In this document: positions 8,414-17,814 of the stretch, in pieces | How positions within the stretch are numbered: the stretch's first letter is position 1 | Layout of the letters: every line of letters begins with the position of its first letter | From: an uncultured Bacteroidota bacterium | Lineage (GTDB): Bacteria > Bacteroidota > Bacteroidia > Bacteroidales > UBA12481 | Assembly (NCBI GenBank): GCA_903851365.1 | Contig: CAINOB010000083.1 | Span: 58,880-122,879, forward strand | DNA length: 64,000 nucleotides | Direction of reading: 5' to 3' | Position numbers and translations under genes: made by a program | Notes under the pieces: generated by a model | Told to the model about the DNA's origin: nothing | Databases searched by the model: none | The model's input: the letters and a program-made list of their open reading frames with translations, nothing else

Positions 8414-9237
8414 TTGACCGAGTAGTTACCTTTGGCATTTTCTGCGGTTACGGTCACTGCCCATTTACCGACGTAAGTGGTTTCTTCTTTATCATCAAAA
8501 TCCACAGACTGTCTCCAGGTGACATTAGCCAGCGGCGAAAGAGTATACTCGTTGTATACATCCCCGTTTGGTTGCTTAATGGTGACTATAACTTTTCCGG
8601 AATCAATCGAACCATTAACATTTATGGATACTCCAGGGGTGCCTTTTTTAACTTCATAATTAAAATCAGCCGAACTTGTTTCATCCTTAAGGATCTTGTT
8701 GATTGACAGATTATTCTGATTTCCCATAAAAGCAGTGTATACCTGATTTTTAAATTCGGGAATGTCAACTTTTATATCAGGAACATCGATCACAACCGGG
8801 TTACCCGCTCTGTATTCAAATTTCGGAGTATTGTAATAGTAACTGTACTTCTTTCCATTGATGTTTTTTTGGATTTCAAATTCCTTCATCTCTTTCAACT
8901 GTTGTCCCATTTCGCGCTGCTGATCTATTGATCCACGCACCCGTGCACGGATTTCACCAGCTTGTGCTCGGGCCTCAGTAGCTTGTTTTCTGGCTTCATC
9001 AGCCTGGGCCCGCGCTTCATCCTTGATTTTTGCGATTTCTTCGGCCCGTATGGATGGTGAAATATGACCTATAACAATTTTATCCTCGCCTGTAAGCTCA
9101 TGAAGCTTTTTACTTTGTTTCTCGATTTTATGCTTCAGTCGCTGGATTTTTTTCTCATTGCTGTCCTGACCGTATGCAATGGACGAACCTGCCAGAAATG
9201 CCACCAGCAGGAACGGTACGATAGATTTTGGTTTCAT
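8398..9237 (-). CDS. exported coiled-coil protein of unknown function
   Basis: A 279-residue protein with a signal peptide ending at AYGQ (about residue 24). Residues of about 25-125 are charged and helical, with an Ala/Arg/Glu-rich run (EARAQADEARKQATEARAQ) that predicts a coiled coil. Residues of about 195-279 look like a small beta-sandwich domain (Val/Thr alternation, GKWAVTVTAENAKGNYSV). The middle contains Tyr-rich and Asp/Val strands. I do not recognise a named family. It converges with the preceding gene. The last four codons, including the TAG stop, fall in a tandem repeat. Confidence 0.75.
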   Translation of the reverse strand: MKPKSIVPFLLVAFLAGSSIAYGQDSNEKKIQRLKHKIEKQSKKLHELTGEDKIVIGHISPSIRAEEIAKIKDEARAQADEARKQATEARAQAGEIRARVRGSIDQQREMGQQLKEMKEFEIQKNINGKKYSYYYNTPKFEYRAGNPVVIDVPDIKVDIPEFKNQVYTAFMGNQNNLSINKILKDETSSADFNYEVKKGTPGVSINVNGSIDSGKVIVTIKQPNGDVYNEYTLSPLANVTWRQSVDFDDKEETTYVGKWAVTVTAENAKGNYSVKISER

Positions 9238-9260
9238 TCTCTTAAGATTTAATTATAATT

Positions 9261-9268
9261 CAAAAGTA
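9261..9268 (-). promoter_or_regulatory. -7 box for the coiled-coil protein gene
   Basis: TACTTTTG on the minus strand matches TAnnTTTG, 24 bp upstream of the start. No clear -33 TTTG is seen at 19-21 nt. Confidence 0.35.
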
Positions 9269-9392
9269 GACCTGATACTCAGAAATTAGCGTTAATACTG
9301 AGTTAACGGAGTGTTAAAGATGTTGTCGGACATTATAATTTCTCATTAAACCTTACTAAATTTATGGTATCCAAGTAAAAAACTCCAAACCC

Positions 9393-10283
9393 ATGAAATC
9401 TAAGATTTTATTATCGGGATTTACGGTACTGACCATGATGTTGGCGGGCTGTTCGGGCCTGACTGAACTGCCGATGTACTGGGGCAATAATGCCGCTTCA
9501 AAAGACATCAAACCTACTGGCTATCATGCCGATGCAAAAACAGGTTGGATGAGTTTCAATGACAGTACGCACCTGTATTTCGCCTTTACCTTTTTCGATC
9601 CGAGGATCCAGAGCCAGATCCTGAGATCAGGGATGACAGTATTTATCGATACAACCGGTAAAATGAAAGAAGGATGTTTTGTACGTTTCCCATTGATTAA
9701 GCGGGAAATAATATCTGGGGTACAAAATGGGCAAAAACCGGCACCGCGGCAGGGAGCACAGAACCGAGCCCAACGCACAAGCACAGAAATGCTGCTGGAA
9801 CAGGCTCAGGGATTTGAGTTGCAATGGCAAAATGGGGAAAAGCTGATTCAGGTGAATCCTTCCATCGAAAAAACAGATTTTAAAACATCCATTGGCCTCG
9901 ATACCACAAATGCGCTCAACATGGTAATCGGTATACCCATGAAATTAATACAACCTGCAGGCATCAAAGCTCTCGACAAAATGGTTATCGGACTGCGGTT
10001 CGGACAAGCAGGAGGCGGGCAGCAAGGTGGCGGAGGATCCAGGCAGGCCCAGATGGGTGGAAATAACCAACAGGCCCTTTTGGGAGGTAGTGGCGCAGGT
10101 ACCGCAGGCTCCGCAGGTGGCGGCGGTCGAAGGGGCCGCGGAGGCTCAGGTGGCGGCGGCGGTGGCGCTAGCTCCGGCGGTGGTGGCGGAACAGGTGGTC
10201 AACGTATGGAAGGCGGTGGTGGACAAGGCATGGATAATTCCCCGCTCGAGTATTGGTATAAAACGAGGATTATAAAGAAGTAG
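9393..10283 (+). CDS. lipoprotein with glycine-rich C-terminal tail
   Basis: A 296-residue protein. The signal ends in a lipobox, LAGC, with lipidated Cys20. Residues of about 25-205 form a beta-rich domain (WMSFNDSTHLYFAFTFFD, then FIDTTGKMKEG) resembling the sugar- or heme-binding DOMON/CBM9-like folds, though I cannot assign it. Residues of about 207-282 are low-complexity, dominated by Gly with Gln, Ser and Ala, followed by a short Tyr-rich end. The tail is GC-rich compared with the rest of the gene. The TAG stop at 10281-10283 is the first three bases of a dispersed TAGGCAG repeat. It converges with the M61 peptidase gene. Confidence 0.8.
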   Translation: MKSKILLSGFTVLTMMLAGCSGLTELPMYWGNNAASKDIKPTGYHADAKTGWMSFNDSTHLYFAFTFFDPRIQSQILRSGMTVFIDTTGKMKEGCFVRFPLIKREIISGVQNGQKPAPRQGAQNRAQRTSTEMLLEQAQGFELQWQNGEKLIQVNPSIEKTDFKTSIGLDTTNALNMVIGIPMKLIQPAGIKALDKMVIGLRFGQAGGGQQGGGGSRQAQMGGNNQQALLGGSGAGTAGSAGGGGRRGRGGSGGGGGGASSGGGGGTGGQRMEGGGGQGMDNSPLEYWYKTRIIKK

Positions 10284-10301
10284 GCAGTTGGCAGTCGACT
10301 G
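10281..10301 (+). repeat. TAGGCAG-type dispersed repeat, supplies a stop codon
   Basis: TAGGCAGTTGGCAGTCGACT begins with the TAG stop of the gene on the left and ends 2 bp before the 3' end of the convergent M61 gene. Confidence 0.7.
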
Positions 10302-10302
10302 A

Positions 10303-11877
10303 TTACCTAAGCCAACCTTCCAGAATTTTCTTTTGCAACACCGTGGCATCAGCCATCGGAGTAATCTTGAAACTCTTTTTATTGATTGATTTATCGAGGT
10401 AGGTAATCGCAGGCTCCTGAGGGGTAAGATCGATATTCAGACCGGCATAGCCCAGATATTTAGCATAATCCACCGGATTTGTGGTATATACATAATCGAA
10501 GAATTCAGCCAGCGAACATCCTGCCGCCTTTTCACATACCTCCCGAAATTCCTGATCAGTAAATCCCCGATGCTGCGAATTATTGAAATCCTGATAAAGC
10601 GTGCGCATAACATCATCGAGCGACCGCTGGTTCTTCGATTCATTGCGAATCTTTAAGTCAAGCAGCATGCAAAGCGTGGCTCCCTTATTATAATAATTGA
10701 TTGTTACACTTTGTGCGTTTTCATTTCGATTGAAGAACAGCATCCAGGTATCGCGGCTGGAAATGGCCACCGATTGGAACTCATGACCCACAATGTTTTC
10801 ATGTGTTCCGATGGTTTTGCCTGCATTTTCCAGGAAGCCATCCCGGGTAAGAAATCCTGCCCGGTTGAGAATGAGTTCCTCATAATACACAGTACCCCCT
10901 TCTGAGAGCCAAAGCATATTTGTGATGCATTCTTTATCGTAATCAAAGGGCCCCAGTACTATCGGACGAATGGATTTCACATTATACAGATGGAAAAACT
11001 CATGAGCAAAAAAACCTAGTCCTTTCCTGTCTTTGTCGGTACCCTGATAATTCGACATATCGTCAAAAACCGCCATCGAATTCAGATGCTCCAAGCCGCC
11101 TCCGCCTTTCTCCATAATGATGAAGGTATAATGCTTATAGGGAATCTCACCAATGATTGAAGTGCCAGCCTCAACAATACGCTTGAAGTCGGCAACAATC
11201 TTTTCCCGGTCGGAAGTGCCTGGCTTTTCAATGGCAATGGAATGTGTAATCCCCTTATAGTCAAAAGTCAGAACCTCCTGATTACCAACCAAGATGGGGC
11301 AGTCATACAAACGATCAAAATCGGCAGCAGTATAAGTATTGACTGATCCTTTTATCGGATCAAGGCCAGTTGAAATCATTTTCCAATCGCTGAATGGCTT
11401 CACCGTCACTGTAACTGAATGATTCAACAAGCCTCCAATGTGCATGAAAACTCCGGTAGGTGAAATAAATCCTCTGTTTTCAGCGAGATAGGGTTCAGCA
11501 ACAGAAGTCCGGTTAGCAAAAACATAATAATTGGCAATTAAGGTTTTAACACCAGCTGTATGCACATGCCAGGTATTTTTTGCTGTTTTTTCCCAGGCCA
11601 AAGGTTTGCCCGCAACATCAGTGGTATTGAATTCAACAACATTCTTTGCAAGGTCGAGAATCATGTAGTAACCCGGGGTCCAGGCAGGCATTTTCAAATC
11701 AACAGACTCCGATGAAATTCCTTCATAGCGAAATTCCACTTTAAAATAGTGACTGGCAGGCTGATCCATCGAAACCGTATACGACATTCTGCTATCTGAG
11801 TTTTGAGCAGATGATAAGCCGGTTGCCAGGAAAAGGATAAGGACCGTTACCGGCAACAAATACTTTAGTTGTTTCAT
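10303..11877 (-). CDS. M61-family peptidase, exported, PDZ domain missing
   Basis: A 524-residue exported protein (signal ends near SSAQ, residue 25). The zinc site HEFFH lies near 290-294, preceded by GGGGLEHLNS near 256-265, the conserved M61 (glycyl aminopeptidase) context. The N-terminal 200 residues form the beta-rich M61 N domain. Typical members are near 600 residues and end in a PDZ domain; here the chain stops at about 524 without a recognisable PDZ, and a dispersed repeat lies next to the stop. The catalytic part looks intact. It is the last gene of an operon with the PHP protein (24-bp gap) and AI-2E permease. Confidence 0.85.
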   Translation of the reverse strand: MKQLKYLLPVTVLILFLATGLSSAQNSDSRMSYTVSMDQPASHYFKVEFRYEGISSESVDLKMPAWTPGYYMILDLAKNVVEFNTTDVAGKPLAWEKTAKNTWHVHTAGVKTLIANYYVFANRTSVAEPYLAENRGFISPTGVFMHIGGLLNHSVTVTVKPFSDWKMISTGLDPIKGSVNTYTAADFDRLYDCPILVGNQEVLTFDYKGITHSIAIEKPGTSDREKIVADFKRIVEAGTSIIGEIPYKHYTFIIMEKGGGGLEHLNSMAVFDDMSNYQGTDKDRKGLGFFAHEFFHLYNVKSIRPIVLGPFDYDKECITNMLWLSEGGTVYYEELILNRAGFLTRDGFLENAGKTIGTHENIVGHEFQSVAISSRDTWMLFFNRNENAQSVTINYYNKGATLCMLLDLKIRNESKNQRSLDDVMRTLYQDFNNSQHRGFTDQEFREVCEKAAGCSLAEFFDYVYTTNPVDYAKYLGYAGLNIDLTPQEPAITYLDKSINKKSFKITPMADATVLQKKILEGWLR

Positions 11878-11901
11878 GGGATTGTAAGTTTTTCGGATAT
11901 T

Positions 11902-12687
11902 TTACTTCAATTTCTTTTTGGGGGCGAACATGTCGCTGGCAGTGAGACCAACCTTTTTCTTCATCAACAGACAGTAATCCAGGTCTCCCATATTGCTATC
12001 GGTGTTATTGGTGCCAAAAGCAAATTTAGCACCATGCTTTTTCGCCAGTACGATAAATCTTTCGGATGGAATCCTGTATCGGTTATTTATTTCGATGGCA
12101 ACATGGTTTTTCACAGCAAACTCTATCACCTTAAGCATCCTTTCGCGAGTCCATAGCTTGTCATATTCATGAGCAATGCATTCAGGCAGAAAAGTGGGAT
12201 TAACATAGATATTTACAGGCTCGGTACTGAGAATTTTTCCAATGCGGTTTACCAGATCATCCATGAACTTCTGCTTATCCGGTACTGAAACTTCTTCTTT
12301 TATCCATAGTCGCACCCGTTTGCCATTTGCATCAGTATAGGTCATTGCATCAGTAAAAACATAATCAAATTTTGCGATAACAGCCGGAGAAAACATTTTC
12401 ACCCATTCGCGACCTTCCGCCTGCATGGCCAGCATGAACGGTGAGCCCTTCATCGAATCGAGCCAGGCCAGTGCTGCGCTATCGTTCTGGGTAGGAAATC
12501 CCATCCCGCAATTTACTGCGATTCCATATTTTATCCCCGTTTTTTTAGAGTGCTCCACCGCTTTTTCATAGGTGAAATCGCCCTTGAGATGTACGTGATA
12601 ATCGACCAAGGGAAAATCAGCCTTTACCTGAGCTATACCAAGTGTACGAAGGAATATCAGGCAGAGGATTATCGGAATTGTCTTCAT
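11902..12687 (-). CDS. exported PHP-like metal-dependent hydrolase
   Basis: A 261-residue protein with a signal peptide (ends near IAQ, residue 20). DYHVHL at about 29-34 is the first metal-binding motif of PHP/amidohydrolase folds. IEINNRYRIP and FAFGTNNTD in the last third correspond to later strand-end motifs, although the last His of a classical PHP site is replaced by Asn. PHP proteins are phosphoesterases or related hydrolases; an exported one is uncommon. The gene starts 4 bp after the AI-2E permease stop. The substrate is unknown. Confidence 0.65.
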   Translation of the reverse strand: MKTIPIILCLIFLRTLGIAQVKADFPLVDYHVHLKGDFTYEKAVEHSKKTGIKYGIAVNCGMGFPTQNDSAALAWLDSMKGSPFMLAMQAEGREWVKMFSPAVIAKFDYVFTDAMTYTDANGKRVRLWIKEEVSVPDKQKFMDDLVNRIGKILSTEPVNIYVNPTFLPECIAHEYDKLWTRERMLKVIEFAVKNHVAIEINNRYRIPSERFIVLAKKHGAKFAFGTNNTDSNMGDLDYCLLMKKKVGLTASDMFAPKKKLK

Positions 12688-12691
12688 GATT

Positions 12692-13765
12692 TTATTGCTT
12701 TTTCACCTGTTCCTTTTCCTGCAGATAATTCTCGGCCTCGGTTGTTGTTCCCAGCAGCAGGGCTATCCAACGGGTTTTTTCATTTTGTTCCAGAACTATC
12801 TTGATAGCCATGGTAATGGGTACGGAAAGAACCATACCCACGGTACCAAAAATCAAGCCCCAGAAGAGCAGGGAGAGGAATACTACAAGAGTCGAAAGGC
12901 CTAATCCTTTTCCCATAATTCTGGGCTCAAAGAAATTACCGATGACATTATGGATAACCATAAACGAGACAAATGTCCAAATAGCGCCTCCGGTTCCACT
13001 CTGCACCAAAGCAAACAGTATCGCCGGAACCGAAGCAATGATAGACCCGATATTTGGGATATAGTTCATCAGGGCAGCAATCAATGCCCAAAGAAGGGGA
13101 TATTCAATCCCGATGATCAACAATGCAATATAAATCAGGATTCCGACAGATAATCCGATTAAGGTTTTTATCCAGAGGTAATGCCGGATGTTTTTTATGA
13201 TGGTTGAAAAATAATCAATGGATTTACCTGTCCCATGGACGATTGCCTTAGATTTTACAACGAAACTCCCGACTTCCGTGAGGATAAATATCACGATCAG
13301 GAAAACCAGAAAGGTTTTGCCCATCACATTTAAAAACCCGTTAACGGCGTTGGCTGTCAATTGAAGAATCTTGGCAGGCTGAATAATTCCAGACAACTGA
13401 TCGGAACTGATTTTTAAGCCATTCTGATTCAAATACTGAACAACGGAATTGCCCATATCGCTAAGAGTAATTTCGTAATCTGCCACATTGCTTGAAAATG
13501 ATGACAAGGTTCCGCCAATGAGGTAAATAAATGAAACAAAGAGAAGAACCAATCCTAATATGACGATCAGAAGTGCAGCGGATCGGGGAATTTTTTTGCT
13601 TTCAAGCCAAGCGATAGGCTGAGCGCAGATAATACTGATAAAAAGCGCCAGCAGGAAGGGTGTGATAATGGTTTTTGCAAAGATCACCCCGGCAAAAATA
13701 ATGACTAAGGCTGCCAGCGTAATCAATGGCGATCCTTCCGCTGACCCAAGTGTTTTATTGCTCAT
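12692..13765 (-). CDS. AI-2E/PerM family membrane permease
   Basis: A 357-residue protein with about seven to eight hydrophobic segments. The N-terminal pair with ALFISIICAQPIAWLE and the central PLLWALIAALMNYIPNIG (about 220-240) are diagnostic of the AI-2E transporter (UPF0118) family. Members act as exporters or Na+/H+ antiporters; the family name does not prove AI-2 transport. It is the first gene of a three-gene operon with the PHP protein and M61 peptidase. Confidence 0.92.
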   Translation of the reverse strand: MSNKTLGSAEGSPLITLAALVIIFAGVIFAKTIITPFLLALFISIICAQPIAWLESKKIPRSAALLIVILGLVLLFVSFIYLIGGTLSSFSSNVADYEITLSDMGNSVVQYLNQNGLKISSDQLSGIIQPAKILQLTANAVNGFLNVMGKTFLVFLIVIFILTEVGSFVVKSKAIVHGTGKSIDYFSTIIKNIRHYLWIKTLIGLSVGILIYIALLIIGIEYPLLWALIAALMNYIPNIGSIIASVPAILFALVQSGTGGAIWTFVSFMVIHNVIGNFFEPRIMGKGLGLSTLVVFLSLLFWGLIFGTVGMVLSVPITMAIKIVLEQNEKTRWIALLLGTTTEAENYLQEKEQVKKQ

Positions 13766-13826
13766 TTGAGATACTTTTTAGGTTTTCAAGAGACAATATA
13801 AATTTATCAATTTTTGTTTGATTTTT

Positions 13827-14708
13827 TTAGAATAGGCTTAGCTGTAAGTCTTGCCCTGATTCTGCAACTTTTACAGGAGGAGTGTACACTGGCCATGGGC
13901 TATATTCCGATTTTATTTTGCGGATAATTGGCTGAAGAAAGTTTTTATAAGATTCATCGGCATTGGGACCCGAATAAATCTCATTCATTCTTCGAAAATG
14001 ATCCGGGAAGTTTTTCCTTACCATTTCCATAAACGGATCGCGTGTACCAACTCGAAGGTGAAGGGTACCGGTTTCCACGAAGTTAACCCTGTTTTTTTGT
14101 GCCATCTCAAATATGGCCCGTAAGTTTTCCTCAGAATCGGTCAGCATCGGAATAACAGGCATGATGAGGACACCTATACGGCATCCAGCCTCACGAAAGG
14201 CGCCCAGCATGTTCAGGCGATCCGAGGCCGGAGGTGAATCGGGCTCGGTTATTTTCCTTATTTTTTCATCCAGTGTCGATACCGAAACCCGTACATTAAC
14301 CTCAGCAATTTTTGCCAGCTGACCTATCAGATCGATATCCCTCAGCGGGAGAATCGATTTAGTGACGATCACCATTGGATTTCGGTGCTTTATAAACACA
14401 CGCAGTACCTTTGGCATGAGCCTGTATTTTTCTTCTGCCGGCTGATAGGCATCGGTGACCCCACCCACATTCACCGGTAACTTCCTCCAGCTTTTACGCG
14501 ACATTTCGCGGTCAAGAACCTCTGCAACATTTGTTTTCACAAAGATGTCATTGAAAAAATCGGCATTTTCAAGATATCGATGGGAATATCGTGCAAAGCA
14601 ATACGTGCATCCATGGCCGCAACCACGGTAAATATTAACATCCCAGTTGGTTGCAAAAGTTTGGTCATGAAAATGAAGGACCGATTTTGCGCTAATTTCT
14701 TTGATCAC
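13827..14708 (-). CDS. SPL-type radical SAM protein
   Basis: A 293-residue protein with the radical SAM cluster motif Cys30-x3-Cys34-x2-Cys37 (YRGCGHGCTYCFAR). The following text (SHRYL, VKTNVAEVLDREM, VGGVTDAYQPAE, IVTKS, VSVSTLDEKIRKITEP) matches the spore-photoproduct-lyase-like family that is widespread outside spore formers. The family cleaves SAM to make a 5'-deoxyadenosyl radical, but the substrate of these short homologues is generally unknown. It is transcribed away from the GH92 gene, with starts 58 bp apart. Confidence 0.88.
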   Translation of the reverse strand: MIKEISAKSVLHFHDQTFATNWDVNIYRGCGHGCTYCFARYSHRYLENADFFNDIFVKTNVAEVLDREMSRKSWRKLPVNVGGVTDAYQPAEEKYRLMPKVLRVFIKHRNPMVIVTKSILPLRDIDLIGQLAKIAEVNVRVSVSTLDEKIRKITEPDSPPASDRLNMLGAFREAGCRIGVLIMPVIPMLTDSEENLRAIFEMAQKNRVNFVETGTLHLRVGTRDPFMEMVRKNFPDHFRRMNEIYSGPNADESYKNFLQPIIRKIKSEYSPWPVYTPPVKVAESGQDLQLSLF

Positions 14709-14766
14709 TTTTTAATCAGGATGAGGTCGCTAAATATTGGTTATTTTTAGCGCAAAATTCTATAAA

Positions 14767-17052
14767 ATGAACAGATTTTCCCTGATCGCTGTACTATTGA
14801 TCAGCAGCGCTACATTGAGCCTGTCTGCCCAATCGGATGTTGACCTAACGCGTTATGTAAATCCATTGGCCGGAACATTCAAGATGGGGCACACTTTTCC
14901 TGGGGCCTCTGTGCCTTTTGGATTTGTACAGCTCAGCCCGGATACCGATACCGTTGGATATGAGCTCAACGGAAAATACAATGGTGAAGTTTATCGTTAT
15001 TGTGCCGGATATCAGTATGACGATCCTACCATCGTGGGGTTCAGTCATACCCATTTCAGCGGAACCGGCCACAGCGACCTTGGTGATTTTTTAATCATGC
15101 CAACGGTTGGTCCATTGAAAATGAATCCCGGAACAGATGACAAACCGGGCTCTGGCTACCGGTCGCGATTCTCACATCTCACAGAGATTGCTCAACCCGA
15201 CTATTATTCCGTGATGCTCGACGATTATGGCATCAAAGCCGAACTGACAGCCACCACACGAGTCGGGATACATAAATACACCTTCCCAAAAGCAGGACCA
15301 GTGCATATTTTGCTTGACCTGATGTCGGGAATTTACAATTATCCGGAGAAAAATGTATGGACATTCCTCCGCGTTGAAAATGACACACTCGTTACCGGAT
15401 ATCGCCAAACCAATGGCTGGGCACGCACCCGAACTGTATATTTTGCCATGAGTTTTTCGAAAAAGATCAGCCATTTCGGTCAGCGGAAGTATGACCAGTC
15501 GGTATACAAAGGCTTCTGGCGCAAGTTCGATGAAACAAAAGATTTTCCTGAGATGGCAGGGCGTCAGATCCGTACCTGGTTCGATTTCGATGTTAAGGAT
15601 GGTGAGGCAGTTATGGTAAAATTCGCCCTATCGCCAGTCAGCACCCAGGGAGCTATAAAGGACATGATCGCCGAGGCTCCTGGATGGAATTTCGATGCTT
15701 ATCGTAAAAAGGGCCAGGAAACCTGGAACAGCGAGCTGAGTAAAATCAAGGTTGAAACTACCACTGAAGAGCAGAAACGGGTTTTCTATACCGCACTTTA
15801 TCACACCTTCCTGAGTCCGGTCACTTTTATGGACGTGGATGGCATGTATCGCGGTCTCGACCAGAGCGATCATCAGGCCAAGGGGTTCACTAATTATACC
15901 GTATTCTCACTCTGGGATACTTACCGTGCATTGCATCCGCTTTTTAACATCATTCAACCAAAGCGCAATGGTGATATGGCAAAATCGATGATGGCCCATT
16001 ACGATCAGAGTGTGCACAAGATGCTGCCTGTGTGGTCGCATTATGGAAATGAAAACTGGTGCATGATAGGTTACCATTCGGTTCCTGTTCTTGTGGATAC
16101 GTATATCAAGGGTAATCTCGATATGGATCCTGCCAAACTACTTGAAGCTATGGTAACCACTGCCTCGCATAACGATTATGACGGAATAGGTTATTATATG
16201 GCGATGGGCTATGTGCCGGAGGATAAAAACAGCTCATCGGTATCAAAAACCGTGGAATATGCATACGACGACTGGTGCATTGCGCAGTTTGCCAAGAAGA
16301 TAGGAAACCAAGCTGTTTACGAGCAATTCAAAGCCCGGTCGGGCAACTTTAAAAACGTTTATGATCCGGACATAGGTTTTATGCGGCCTAAACTGGCCGA
16401 TGGCACATGGAAACCAGGATTCAGCACCTTAAGTACGCTGAACCAGGGATTTATCGAGGGAAATGCCTGGACATACAGTCTTTTTGTGCCACATGAAGTC
16501 GACAGGATGATTGAAATGATGGGTGGACCGAAGATATTTATCCGTCACCTCGACTCCCTATTTACGATGAAACTGGATGACTCTTACTTTGCTGAAACAG
16601 AAGACATAACACGCGACGGGCTGATCGGGAATTATGTGCACGGGAACGAGCCGGGTCATCATATTCCATATCTGTATAACTGGGCAGGCGCCCCGAAAAA
16701 AACCCAGGAACGTGTGAGAATGATCATGGAAACCATGTATCACGATGCCCCCGATGGTTTGTGCGGCAATGATGACGCAGGTCAGATGTCGGCATGGTAT
16801 GTGTTCAGTGCGCTGGGATTTTATCCTGTTTGTCCTGGATCTGATCAATATTCAATCGGCAGCCCGATGGTAAAATCCGCCAAACTTACTCTGGAGAATG
16901 GGAAAACACTGGAGATCGAAGCCGTAAATCAATCTCCCGAAAATGTCCATGTCACTAAGGTTACTGTGAATGGAACAAATATCAGGAGAAACTACATTAC
17001 ACATAAAGAGATCGTCGACGGGGGTAAGATCGTCTTTGTAATGGGAAAATAG
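14767..17052 (+). CDS. GH92 alpha-mannosidase, exported
   Basis: A 761-residue enzyme. I use the ATG at 14767 because the signal peptide (MNRFSLIAVLLISSATLSLS, cleavage near AQ) begins there; the frame is open 30 nt further upstream. GNEPGHHIPYLYN (about 625-637) and CGNDDAGQMSAWYVFSALGF (about 664-683) are the GH92 catalytic motifs, holding the acid glutamate and the two base aspartates. GH92 enzymes are calcium-dependent inverting exo-alpha-mannosidases acting on N-glycans, yeast mannan or mannosyl-phosphate. The gene stands alone, followed by two exported proteins of unknown role. Confidence 0.95.
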   Translation: MNRFSLIAVLLISSATLSLSAQSDVDLTRYVNPLAGTFKMGHTFPGASVPFGFVQLSPDTDTVGYELNGKYNGEVYRYCAGYQYDDPTIVGFSHTHFSGTGHSDLGDFLIMPTVGPLKMNPGTDDKPGSGYRSRFSHLTEIAQPDYYSVMLDDYGIKAELTATTRVGIHKYTFPKAGPVHILLDLMSGIYNYPEKNVWTFLRVENDTLVTGYRQTNGWARTRTVYFAMSFSKKISHFGQRKYDQSVYKGFWRKFDETKDFPEMAGRQIRTWFDFDVKDGEAVMVKFALSPVSTQGAIKDMIAEAPGWNFDAYRKKGQETWNSELSKIKVETTTEEQKRVFYTALYHTFLSPVTFMDVDGMYRGLDQSDHQAKGFTNYTVFSLWDTYRALHPLFNIIQPKRNGDMAKSMMAHYDQSVHKMLPVWSHYGNENWCMIGYHSVPVLVDTYIKGNLDMDPAKLLEAMVTTASHNDYDGIGYYMAMGYVPEDKNSSSVSKTVEYAYDDWCIAQFAKKIGNQAVYEQFKARSGNFKNVYDPDIGFMRPKLADGTWKPGFSTLSTLNQGFIEGNAWTYSLFVPHEVDRMIEMMGGPKIFIRHLDSLFTMKLDDSYFAETEDITRDGLIGNYVHGNEPGHHIPYLYNWAGAPKKTQERVRMIMETMYHDAPDGLCGNDDAGQMSAWYVFSALGFYPVCPGSDQYSIGSPMVKSAKLTLENGKTLEIEAVNQSPENVHVTKVTVNGTNIRRNYITHKEIVDGGKIVFVMGK

Positions 17053-17104
17053 TTGTTGATATTTTAAAAAATTATTATTTTAATAGTCTGTAAATCCACC
17101 TCTT

Positions 17105-17803
17105 ATGAAGCCAATAAAAATCCTCCTTGCTATTGTGATTTGCGGGCTGGGCTTTGCACAGACTGCAGCTTTCGGCCAGAAATCCAATACGGTATTCTAT
17201 TATCCGGTAAAATCCGCCTGCATCGAATATGCCTTAACAGGATCGATCACGGGAACAGAAACCTGGTACATGGATAATAGCGGCAAACTCTCGGCACGGT
17301 ATTCGGAGACCACCGAAAAGTCATTCGGATCAACCACAAAGAAAAGTCAGGTAGTTATCCTGAAGGATTCCGTTTTATATACCATAGACCTCCTGAACAA
17401 AACGGGTATCCGGCAAACGTTCCATATTGACCAGAAAGACATGGATAAGTGGGCAAAGAGTGCCGAACAGGGATGGACAGATATGGGATTCAAGAAAACG
17501 GGTGAAGAAGTTATTCAGGATAAAAAATGCGACATCTGGGAAGGAGCTTCGACCCGAATTTCGGTTTGGCAAAATTTCGCGCTGAAAACGGTGTATGACC
17601 TGTTTGGTAAATACACTTCCGAAGCCCGGAAGATTGAAGTCAACGTTCCGGTGGACAAATCAAAATTTGAGATTCCTGCCGATATCAAGGTGGAAGATTC
17701 TGCGATTAATGCCAGCGACCCGGTTTTCGACAGTATCGGAAAAGATCTGAAAAAAGGGCTTAACGACCTAAAGGATATGTTTGGACCCAAGAAAAAGAAA
17801 TAA
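17105..17803 (+). CDS. exported protein of unknown function
   Basis: A 232-residue protein with a signal peptide (ends near AFGQ, residue 24). The mature part is beta-rich, with repeated Thr/Ser strands (SARYSETTEKSFGSTTKK, VVILKDSVLYTIDLLNKTG). The last 50 residues are charged and end in a Lys tail (GPKKKK). I recognise no family. It starts 52 bp after the GH92 stop and 11 bp before the next lipoprotein, so cotranscription with that gene is likely. Confidence 0.75.
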   Translation: MKPIKILLAIVICGLGFAQTAAFGQKSNTVFYYPVKSACIEYALTGSITGTETWYMDNSGKLSARYSETTEKSFGSTTKKSQVVILKDSVLYTIDLLNKTGIRQTFHIDQKDMDKWAKSAEQGWTDMGFKKTGEEVIQDKKCDIWEGASTRISVWQNFALKTVYDLFGKYTSEARKIEVNVPVDKSKFEIPADIKVEDSAINASDPVFDSIGKDLKKGLNDLKDMFGPKKKK

Positions 17804-17814
17804 AAACCAAGACC

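Noticed and set aside
10027..10275. An 82-codon Ala/Val-rich open frame
   Set aside because: It is the +1 frame of the Gly-rich lipoprotein tail; GGN repeats read as Ala/Val codons.
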